From contig JAYVZS010000133.1 in assembly GCA_043783155.1 (NCBI GenBank), forward strand, positions 1-20,885: a DNA stretch of 20,885 bases. Direction: 5' to 3'. The notes under the pieces are model-generated. The model made no database searches, was not told where the DNA came from, and worked only from the letters and a program-made list of their open reading frames with translations. The stretch's first letter is position 1; the number at the start of each line of letters is the position of its first letter. The DNA is from JAPLDA01 sp043783155. Its GTDB lineage: Bacteria > Bacteroidota > Bacteroidia > AKYH767-A > 2013-40CM-41-45. Of this stretch, positions 13,756 through 20,885 are shown one piece after another. The position numbers and the translations under genes are program-made.

Positions 13756-16700
13756 ATGAAAAGACTTTACACACTGCTTATCATTCTTTTTATCTGTTCC
13801 GGGTCAAATGCTCAGACCTACGAAAACTCCTGGATCAATTATTCTCAGTCGTATTACAGAATAAAAGTATGGCAGGATGGATTGTATCGCATTCCAACCA
13901 ATACATTACTTTTTTCGGGGATCCCTGTTACCGGAATTGATTGCAGGAACATCCAGATTTTTCACAACGGGCAGGAACAATACATTTATCTTTTCGACCA
14001 GAATGGCAACAATCATTTGGATGCAGGCGACTACATTGAATTCTACGCACAACACAACGACGGTTCACTGGATACGAAAATGTACCTGGACCCAAGCTGG
14101 CAACCGAATGCGAACTTCAGTTTGTACACCGATACTTCCATTTACTTTCTTACATTCAATAATTCTCTTGTCAACAATCGGGTAACAGTAGTAACAGACA
14201 CTAATTACGCCGTACAAACACCGGCAAATTATTTTATAAAAGATTCTTACAAGGAAGAAACAAGTACTTACAATGCGGGTACTACCAATAATTTCGGAGC
14301 AACCGACATCGATTACACCGAAGCGGAAGGATGGATGGATGGTATATTTTATACCGGTACTCCTGTTTCCAAAACAGTCAGCACACAGAATATTTATACA
14401 GGCGGACCGAATGTTGAAATTAACACTGCGATTGCCGGAGCAAACAGTAACAACCACAGCATTCTCGTCAATTTTCCGGGAACAAATTTTACAGATCTTT
14501 TTACGGGCTATTTGATGAGAAGATATAGTTTCTCTCTGTCTCCTGCTTTATTTACATCTCCTTCAACAACGTTTACATATTCCGCACTTAGTTCAATTGA
14601 TCACAATTGCTTCGTGAATCTGTCAGTGAAATACCCGCACACATTTGATCTTGAAAATACGTCAACATTCAAAATGCTTGTTCCCGATGATCCTTTACAG
14701 TCTAAAACAAGAATGGACATCACCAATTTTAACCCGGCCAACTCTCCGGAAGTGATCCTGTATGATCTTACGAATCACAAACGTTTTTCCGCGGTTCAGT
14801 CGGGAAGTACATGGCACATGCTGGTTGACAATGACGGACAAAGCAGTCCGAAAAACTGTTACATAACTTCCGGCAATGGAATTTTACCGGTCGCTCAATC
14901 GTCAATCAGCAGTTTTACATACATCAATAACAACCAGGGATTGTTCAACAACTACCTGAATGCCGCCATCGATTCCGCTTACATCATTATTACCAACAGG
15001 GCATTGTGGTTTGAAGCACAAGCGTATAAAGCGCAGCGTGACATCACAACAGGTAACAAAGTAATTTTGATTGACATTGATGAACTATATGATCAGTTCG
15101 CGTATGGTATCAAGAAACATCCGTTAGCGATCAAGAATTTTGTAAAGTACATTCTTGATAAATGGACAAGTGTACATCCTCCACAGGCGATGTTCCTGAT
15201 CGGCAAATCGATTGCAGAACGTTTTTCAAGATACGATCCGCAGAGCTTTGCCAATAATTTAGTTCCGTCGTATGGGAATCCTCCTTCTGATATTCTTCTC
15301 ACATCTGGTATCAATGGTTCCCTATACGATCCGAAAATCCCAATCGGACGTTTAAGCGCCCGGAACGTTTCAGATGTTTCTAATTATCTGCAGAAGGTTC
15401 AGGAGTATGAAGCCCACCAGACAGATCCGATTCCTGAAACATGGATGAAAGAAGTGTTGCATTTCAGCGGCGGTTCCAGTCTGAATGAACAGAATATGAT
15501 CAAAACATTCATGGACACTTTTAAGACGGTGATTGAGAAACCATTTTTCGGTGGTCATGTCACAACATACCTGAAAACAAGCAACGCCCCCATTGTGATT
15601 AACCAGTCAGAAGAGCTGCAAAACCGTATCAATTCCGGTGTTGCTCTGATGACATTTTTCGGACATGCATCTGGCTCCGGTTTTGATGAAAGCACGGACG
15701 ACCCTGAGAACTATGGAAACCACGGGAAATATCCGTTGGTGATTGCTAACTCCTGCTTTGCCGGAGATATTCATACATCGGCACAAAGTATCAGCGAACG
15801 GTTTGTCACACTTCAGGAAAGAGGTTCTATCGGTTTTATTGCCAGCGTCGGGTTGGGTGATGCAAGTTATCTTTTTTCATATTCCGACAGTCTGTATAAA
15901 AACTTTTCATCCAGACATTATGGAGATCCTATTGGTAAGCAGATGCAGCAGACCATTCTCCAGGTACAGGATTCAAATTCGATCGGAACAAAAGCCGTGT
16001 GTGAAGAAATGACTCTCGAAGGTGACCCAGGAATAAAACTGAACAACTGGAACAAGCCCGATCTGCTGATGAGCCAGTCGAACATTTACTTTACACCAAA
16101 CAATATCACGACCGATCTGGATACATTCAACGTTCATATCATTGTGCGTAATATCGCGCGGGCCATTCCTGATTCATTCAATGTTGTTGTGACAAGGACC
16201 TTCCCGAATGGAACCGATTCTGTTTATACAATGCGAATCGGTCATTGTTATTATGCTGACACCTTACTTTTGAATGCACACGTAGACGGATCTAATTCAG
16301 CTGGAATAAATTCCTTTCGGGTGAATGTTGATTTACCGGAAGACTCCATTCATGAATTGGATGATTACTTAAATAACTCCACGACGGCAACACTCTTCAT
16401 TACTTCTCACGATATCATACCGGTTTACCCGCAAAAATTTGCCATCGTTCCTTATAGCACGACTTCAGTGAAAGCATCTACCGTTGATCCGCTGGCAGGA
16501 ATGAAAACGTACCGGTTCGAAATGGATACTTCCTACCAGGCATTTTCAAATCCTCCTCAGCCAAGTCCGATGTTCCGGTTCACGACAGTGACCGACAGCG
16601 GCGGAGTCATTACGTGGAACAACAACATCACGTTGATGGACAGCGTAGTGTATTACTGGCGTGTGGCGAATGATTCTGTTTCCATTGATCCTGTGAAATA

Positions 16701-18792
16701 CAAATGGCAGGAAAGTTCGTTCATTCACATTCCCGCAAAAACCGGTTGGTCGCAAAAACATTTCTTCCAGTTTAAGGAAGATACTTATACGAATGTGGTG
16801 TTCGACAGCACAAACCGAAAATTCGATTTCGTCATCAACAATAAAACATTAAGCGCAACAACATTCGGCTCGCCTATTGGCCCTCTTGGGACCAATGCAT
16901 TCAATGATATCGGGTATACACTTAACAATACAGTTGGTGAATACAATGGTTGTCAGCTTGCGCCGGCAGCAATGGTTGCTGTCTTTGATTCGATTACACT
17001 TGAACCGTGGAATACATCAGGAAATAATTTCGGTCAGTCAAATACATTTAATCCTGTAACCGGAACAGGGTCATGCCGTCCTCGTTCAGAAAATTATTTT
17101 ATTTTCCGTTACAGTGATCCGGCACAGATGGCAAGTCTTAATACACTACTTACAAATGTTCCTTCCGGAGATTACATCCTGGTTTACTCTTGGTTTACGA
17201 CGGCTTATTCGACAGTGGATATACACTTCTCAAATGCATTGGCAGCAGCAGGATTTAACACGGCATTGATCCAGGACAATGCTCCTTATATATTATTTAT
17301 CAAAAAAGGATTTCTGCCGACGAGACAGGAAGTATATGGCGCAACGATCCAGGACACATTGCATCTAATCCCCCAACCCCACTTGATCAACAAGTGGAAT
17401 CGCGGAACAATTGCTTCCGATTTCATCGGCCCTTCAACACATTGGACTCAATTGCACTGGAAAAATCATGCATCCGAAAGCGGTTCTACCAAAGATTATT
17501 CTTCGCTGAACCTATATGGATTGACGGCGACAGGTCACCTCGATACACTTCGGTATGGAATGCAGACCAATTCATCTGATACCACATTGAATTGGATTTC
17601 TGCGTCTCAATACCCATATCTCAAGTTGGAAGTATATCTACAAGATGATTCTTTGCGCACGCCGCCACAAATGGACAAGTGGCAGATTTACTTTGACGAA
17701 GCTCCGGAATGTGCCATCAACGCGAACAATCATTTCAGCTTCCATGGTAACCCGATATCAGAAGGCGATACCATTCGCATGAGTGTAGCCATCGAAAACA
17801 TCGCGAACAAACCGATGGATAGTTTGACGGTTGATTTTTACATGTATGACAACAACCGCGTGCGTCACAATGTAAAATCACTGAAGCTTGATTCATTGCG
17901 GGTAGGACAATCTCTTTTAGCGAATGTGGAGATTGATACTACCTTCGGTCTTGCAGGGAATAATAGTTTGTGGGTGGAAGCAAATCCATTCAACAGTCAT
18001 CACCAGTTGGAACAATTTCATTTTAACAACCTCGCTGAAATGAAATTTAAAATCAACCGGGATGTCGTCAACCCGATTCTCGATGTTACGTTCGACGCGA
18101 TTCATATTCTTGACGGCGATATTATTTCAGGCAAACCCGACATCGCAATTCAGCTCCATGACGAAAATAAATTTCTTGCGTTGAATGATACGGCCAGTTT
18201 CAGGGTGTACCTGAAAAGTCCTTCAGGCAATACCGAACAGCGAATTTATTTCACCACTCCTTCATTTGGTAACACGCTCCGGTTTACACCGGCAGTACTT
18301 CCGAAAAACAGTTGCCGCATCGACTGGAATCCTGTTTTCACGGAAGACGGAACATACATTCTTGATGTAGAAGCGGCGGATAAATCGAAAAACGAATCCG
18401 GCAAATTCAACTACAGAATCTCATTTGAGGTTGTGAACCGCTCAACCATTACCGAAGTACTCAACTATCCGAATCCATTCTCTACCTCTACCCGGTTTGT
18501 TTTCACCTTGACGGGAAATGAAATTCCGCAGTTCATGAAAATTCAGATCATGACGGTGACGGGAAAAATTGTGCGTGAGATTACGCAGAATGAATTGGGC
18601 AACATTCACGTCGGAAGAAACATTACCGATTATGCATGGGATGGAAAAGACGAATATGGTGATCAGCTTGCAAACGGAATTTACCTCTACCGTGTTATTT
18701 CAAACATCAACGGAAGCGAGATTGAACACCGCGATACCGAAGCCGATAAATATTTTAAGAGAGGCTGGGGGAAGATGTATTTGATGCGGTAA
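13756..18792 (+). CDS. porU: PorU-like T9SS sortase, C25 (gingipain) family cysteine peptidase
   Basis: PorU cleaves the C-terminal sorting domain of T9SS cargo at the cell surface and joins the cargo to anionic LPS. The 1678-residue product has a signal peptide (MKRLYTLLIILFICSGSNAQ, cut near 19). A C25 peptidase domain lies roughly at 410-770: catalytic His637 in TFFGHASGSGF and Cys667 in VIANSCFAGDIH, a His-Cys pair with the family's 30-residue spacing, plus MFLIGKSIAERFSRYD upstream. A region with Ig-like and CARDB-like strands follows. The C-terminus from about 1568 is a FlgD-like Ig domain (NYPNPF at 1570-1575, WDGKDEYGDQLANGIYLYRV) ending KYFKRGWGKMYLMR. It is several hundred residues longer than the PorU proteins I know (about 1100-1300), so it may be the separate subtype named PorU2 in some annotations. 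It lies 81 bases after the PorV-like gene and ends in a strong terminator. Confidence 0.88.
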   Translation: MKRLYTLLIILFICSGSNAQTYENSWINYSQSYYRIKVWQDGLYRIPTNTLLFSGIPVTGIDCRNIQIFHNGQEQYIYLFDQNGNNHLDAGDYIEFYAQHNDGSLDTKMYLDPSWQPNANFSLYTDTSIYFLTFNNSLVNNRVTVVTDTNYAVQTPANYFIKDSYKEETSTYNAGTTNNFGATDIDYTEAEGWMDGIFYTGTPVSKTVSTQNIYTGGPNVEINTAIAGANSNNHSILVNFPGTNFTDLFTGYLMRRYSFSLSPALFTSPSTTFTYSALSSIDHNCFVNLSVKYPHTFDLENTSTFKMLVPDDPLQSKTRMDITNFNPANSPEVILYDLTNHKRFSAVQSGSTWHMLVDNDGQSSPKNCYITSGNGILPVAQSSISSFTYINNNQGLFNNYLNAAIDSAYIIITNRALWFEAQAYKAQRDITTGNKVILIDIDELYDQFAYGIKKHPLAIKNFVKYILDKWTSVHPPQAMFLIGKSIAERFSRYDPQSFANNLVPSYGNPPSDILLTSGINGSLYDPKIPIGRLSARNVSDVSNYLQKVQEYEAHQTDPIPETWMKEVLHFSGGSSLNEQNMIKTFMDTFKTVIEKPFFGGHVTTYLKTSNAPIVINQSEELQNRINSGVALMTFFGHASGSGFDESTDDPENYGNHGKYPLVIANSCFAGDIHTSAQSISERFVTLQERGSIGFIASVGLGDASYLFSYSDSLYKNFSSRHYGDPIGKQMQQTILQVQDSNSIGTKAVCEEMTLEGDPGIKLNNWNKPDLLMSQSNIYFTPNNITTDLDTFNVHIIVRNIARAIPDSFNVVVTRTFPNGTDSVYTMRIGHCYYADTLLLNAHVDGSNSAGINSFRVNVDLPEDSIHELDDYLNNSTTATLFITSHDIIPVYPQKFAIVPYSTTSVKASTVDPLAGMKTYRFEMDTSYQAFSNPPQPSPMFRFTTVTDSGGVITWNNNITLMDSVVYYWRVANDSVSIDPVKYKWQESSFIHIPAKTGWSQKHFFQFKEDTYTNVVFDSTNRKFDFVINNKTLSATTFGSPIGPLGTNAFNDIGYTLNNTVGEYNGCQLAPAAMVAVFDSITLEPWNTSGNNFGQSNTFNPVTGTGSCRPRSENYFIFRYSDPAQMASLNTLLTNVPSGDYILVYSWFTTAYSTVDIHFSNALAAAGFNTALIQDNAPYILFIKKGFLPTRQEVYGATIQDTLHLIPQPHLINKWNRGTIASDFIGPSTHWTQLHWKNHASESGSTKDYSSLNLYGLTATGHLDTLRYGMQTNSSDTTLNWISASQYPYLKLEVYLQDDSLRTPPQMDKWQIYFDEAPECAINANNHFSFHGNPISEGDTIRMSVAIENIANKPMDSLTVDFYMYDNNRVRHNVKSLKLDSLRVGQSLLANVEIDTTFGLAGNNSLWVEANPFNSHHQLEQFHFNNLAEMKFKINRDVVNPILDVTFDAIHILDGDIISGKPDIAIQLHDENKFLALNDTASFRVYLKSPSGNTEQRIYFTTPSFGNTLRFTPAVLPKNSCRIDWNPVFTEDGTYILDVEAADKSKNESGKFNYRISFEVVNRSTITEVLNYPNPFSTSTRFVFTLTGNEIPQFMKIQIMTVTGKIVREITQNELGNIHVGRNITDYAWDGKDEYGDQLANGIYLYRVISNINGSEIEHRDTEADKYFKRGWGKMYLMR

Positions 18793-18814
18793 TCTTCTTT
18801 TAAAAATAAGTTTG

Positions 18815-18846
18815 AAAAGGTGAGTTCATAAGGACTCACCTTTTTT
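18815..18846 (+). terminator. Intrinsic terminator of the PorV-like/PorU-like transcript
   Basis: AAAAGGTGAGT (18815-18825) is perfectly complementary to ACTCACCTTTT (18834-18844), an 11-pair stem with an eight-base loop. The T-run TTTTTT (18841-18846) overlaps the arm. It begins 22 bases after the stop codon of the PorU-like gene. The A-run on the left arm would also make it partly active on the opposite strand. Confidence 0.9.
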
Positions 18847-19053
18847 ATTTTTTCGATAAGATCAAAGAGGTTGTATTCTTAATCAAAGGTTCTTTAATAA
18901 TATTATTTGGCTTCTTTAAAATAGCATTTAAATCTCTTCGAGGTTTGATTCCATTTATTTAAGGCGTATCGCAATACACCCCTAAATCTTTTCTGTTAAT
19001 TCCCGTTTATACAAAATTATTCCCGCGGATTTTATTAATCTTGCGTAACATTT

Positions 19054-20685
19054 ATGACCAAAGTCAGGAGAATCGTTTCGTATTTCTTTTGTTCTGTATT
19101 AAGCGGATTGCTTTTGTGGCTGGCCTGGCCTGAGAGAGGATTAACACCGTTTATATTTGTCGCCTTCGTTCCGTTGTTGTGGATTGAATATTCTTTTCCC
19201 GTTGATACAACCCAACGGGGAAAACTCAAACTCTTCGGTTATTTTTACCTCGCTCTTTTAGTCTGGAACGTCCTCACCACCTGGTGGGTTTACAACTCCA
19301 CCGATATCGGAAGTTTTGTCGCGCTCGGTTTAAACAGTTTGTTCATGGCAATTGTGTGGCAGCTTTTTCATATCACAAAAAAAAATCTTGGAACAGTTGC
19401 CGGCTATTGCTCACTGTTCGCTTACTGGATCGGGTTTGAATACCTCCATCTGAACTGGGAAATCTCATGGCCATGGCTTACACTGGGAAATGTTTTCGCA
19501 TGTCATCCTCAATATGTACAATGGTATGAATTTACAGGAGTACTTGGTGGAACGGCATGGGTGCTGGCTGCTAATCTTTTCTTCTTTGTAGTCGTGAAAA
19601 ATATGTTGAACCGCGATTTGCTTGCCTTGATGCGACGGATTAATTCATTGGTTGGTTTAACGGCTTCCGCCATTCTCATCATCGCTCCGATGATTTTTTC
19701 TCTCTTGCTCTACAATCGTCATGTGGATACAGGAAAGCCCGTTAACATAGTTGTCGTGCAGCCTAACGTGGATCCTTACAATGAAAAGTTCAATGGTACC
19801 GGTGATGACCAGCTTGCAAAACTTCTTCGCCTCGCTTCGTCGGTTGCCGACAGCAACACCGACTACATCGTAGGCCCTGAAACCGCTTTGCCGGATGGCA
19901 TCTGGGAGGAAACGATGAACCAGCACAAACAAATTAAAACCATCGAAAAGTACATCAAAGTTTTTCCACGATCAACAATGATTGTCGGAGCTTCTACATA
20001 CAAAGGATACGACAAAGGACAACCGCCAAGCGAAACTGCGCATCAGTTTAAGGACAGCAAAAATTTTTATGATGCATTCAATACGGCGTTGCAGATTGAT
20101 CAAACAGACAGCATTCAGGTGTATCATAAATCACGGTTGGTACCGGGGGTTGAGATCATGCCATACAGGAATGTTTTCGGCTTCCTCGAAAAACTGTCGC
20201 TTAACCTTGGCGGCACATCGGGAAGTCTCGGTGTTCAAAAAGACCGGACAGTTTTTGTGTCTGCGAACGGCACAAAGGTGGCGCCTGCGATCTGTTACGA
20301 ATCCATTTACGGCGGATTCATGAGCGGATACATGCGAAACGGAGCGCAGTTGATTTTTGTGATCACCAACGACGGCTGGTGGGGAAATACTCCCGGCTAT
20401 CGCCAGCACATGAATTACGGACGATTGCTTGCCATCGAATTCAGGAAGAGTATCGCACGGAGTGCTAACACAGGCATTTCATGCTTCATCAATCAGCGCG
20501 GCGATATTATTCAGCACACGAACTGGTGGGAAGAAGACGCCATCAAACAAACGTTATACAAAAATAACATCCAGACTTTTTTCGCGAAACACGGAGATTA
20601 TCCCGGAGTGATTTCTTCCTACGCATCATTTTTACTTTTATTGCTGGTCCCGCTTAAAAAGGTTTTAAGAAAAATCAGAAGTTAA
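19054..20685 (+). CDS. lnt: Apolipoprotein N-acyltransferase Lnt
   Basis: Lnt adds the third acyl chain to the N-terminal cysteine of lipoproteins, the last step after Lgt and LspA, using phospholipid as donor in the inner membrane. The 543-residue product has an N-terminal membrane part of several segments (about 8-26, 30-48, 60-78, 87-105, 116-132, 160-180, 200-222) with conserved WPWLTLG (139-145), then a nitrilase-type catalytic domain from about 230. The Glu-Lys-Cys triad is in place: Glu276 in VGPETALPDG, Lys359 in VYHKSRLVPGVE and Cys414 in PAICYESIYGGF. ITNDGWWGNTPGYRQH near 435-450 is a further family signature, and a final hydrophobic segment (about 520-535) returns to the membrane. 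The ATG at 19054 is preceded by TAATCTTG (19036-19043), one mismatch from the -7 consensus. Its acyl donor would come from the lipid pathway to which pssA belongs. Confidence 0.96.
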   Translation: MTKVRRIVSYFFCSVLSGLLLWLAWPERGLTPFIFVAFVPLLWIEYSFPVDTTQRGKLKLFGYFYLALLVWNVLTTWWVYNSTDIGSFVALGLNSLFMAIVWQLFHITKKNLGTVAGYCSLFAYWIGFEYLHLNWEISWPWLTLGNVFACHPQYVQWYEFTGVLGGTAWVLAANLFFFVVVKNMLNRDLLALMRRINSLVGLTASAILIIAPMIFSLLLYNRHVDTGKPVNIVVVQPNVDPYNEKFNGTGDDQLAKLLRLASSVADSNTDYIVGPETALPDGIWEETMNQHKQIKTIEKYIKVFPRSTMIVGASTYKGYDKGQPPSETAHQFKDSKNFYDAFNTALQIDQTDSIQVYHKSRLVPGVEIMPYRNVFGFLEKLSLNLGGTSGSLGVQKDRTVFVSANGTKVAPAICYESIYGGFMSGYMRNGAQLIFVITNDGWWGNTPGYRQHMNYGRLLAIEFRKSIARSANTGISCFINQRGDIIQHTNWWEEDAIKQTLYKNNIQTFFAKHGDYPGVISSYASFLLLLLVPLKKVLRKIRS

Positions 20686-20791
20686 TTTTTCTTTCCCGCT
20701 CAACCTTCCTACTTTCGCTGAACAATAAATCTTTGAAAGAAGACTATAAGCCATCTCAAAATAACCAATTGAATAATCCCTATAGAAATTT

Positions 20792-20885
20792 AATCAATGA
20801 GACTATCGTTTTAGAAACCGCCGCAGGCGGTGCACTGAAACGATTAAGTCGAATTGATCCCGGTAGCGAAGCGTATCGGGATCTG
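20792..20885 (+). repeat. Element A, copy 2: dispersed structured repeat, cut by window end
   Basis: This copy has the same 28-base left block and 52-base right block as 4078-4176. The outer stem ATCGTTTTAG (20805-20814) with CTGAAACGAT (20835-20844) is unchanged. The inner stem is different in sequence but still pairs: ACCGCC (20817-20822) with GGCGGT (20826-20831). Hairpin 2 is GATCCCGGTA (20856-20865) with TATCGGGATC (20874-20883), ten pairs including one G-T. It lies about 107 bases downstream of the lnt stop in the same orientation, where no ordinary terminator was found, so it may form the 3' end of that transcript. Confidence 0.8.

Noticed and set aside
14065..14457. 130-codon minus-strand frame inside the PorU-like gene
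   Set aside because: The plus-strand frame is a continuous, recognisable C25 peptidase; the opposite frame is a shadow rich in Cys and Ile typical of antisense translation.
18896..18907. AATAATATTATT palindrome upstream of lnt as an operator or origin element
   Set aside because: Perfect but made only of A and T in AT-rich DNA, so it is expected by chance; no repeats or DnaA boxes accompany it.
1..20885. CRISPR array, tRNA, rRNA, or defence genes
   Set aside because: No regularly spaced repeats, no cloverleaf or rRNA-like text and no recognisable defence protein were found when reading both strands.

Overview
The window looks like chromosomal DNA from a member of the Bacteroidota. It carries two proteins with C-terminal type IX secretion system (T9SS) sorting domains, a PorU-like sortase next to a PorV/PorQ-family barrel, a DUF5686 outer-membrane protein with a carboxypeptidase-regulatory-like domain, and promoter boxes of the TAnnTTTG type used by Bacteroidota. 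I cannot place it below phylum. There are no rRNA, tRNA or CRISPR loci and no recognisable transposase.

Layout. Bases 2-1072 hold the 3' part of a secreted FG-GAP repeat protein with a T9SS type A sorting domain, followed by a hairpin/T-tract terminator. On the minus strand come a membrane-anchored class A beta-lactamase-like serine hydrolase (1214-2257), a 493-residue T9SS cargo protein (2580-4061) and RecQ helicase (4362-6551). On the plus strand follow tatC (6947-7783), a DUF5686 protein (7842-10340) and lptB (10411-11136), probably co-transcribed. Converging on lptB is a minus-strand pair, pssA and purS, coupled by an ATGA overlap. A 367-base divergent intergenic region separates pssA from a plus-strand PorV/PorQ-family gene (12604-13674) and a giant PorU-like C25 peptidase gene (13756-18792), which ends in a strong intrinsic terminator. 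lnt (19054-20685) follows, and the window ends inside a dispersed repeat.

Functional theme. Most genes serve the cell envelope: Tat export (tatC), T9SS surface attachment (PorU-like and PorV-like proteins plus two cargo proteins), lipopolysaccharide export (lptB), phospholipid synthesis (pssA), lipoprotein maturation (lnt), an outer-membrane protein (DUF5686) and a possible peptidoglycan-related or lactamase-like hydrolase. recQ and purS are housekeeping genes outside this theme.

The least expected material is non-coding. A structured repeat of at least 94-99 bases (element A) occurs at 4078-4176 and again at 20792-20885. Its flanks are nearly identical, but the inner hairpin arm differs in sequence in a way that keeps pairing. 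A second, unrelated nested hairpin (element B) occurs on both sides of the 493-residue cargo gene, in the same orientation. Two interleaved inverted repeats lie just upstream of the PorV-like gene. These are direct sequence observations; any function is inference.
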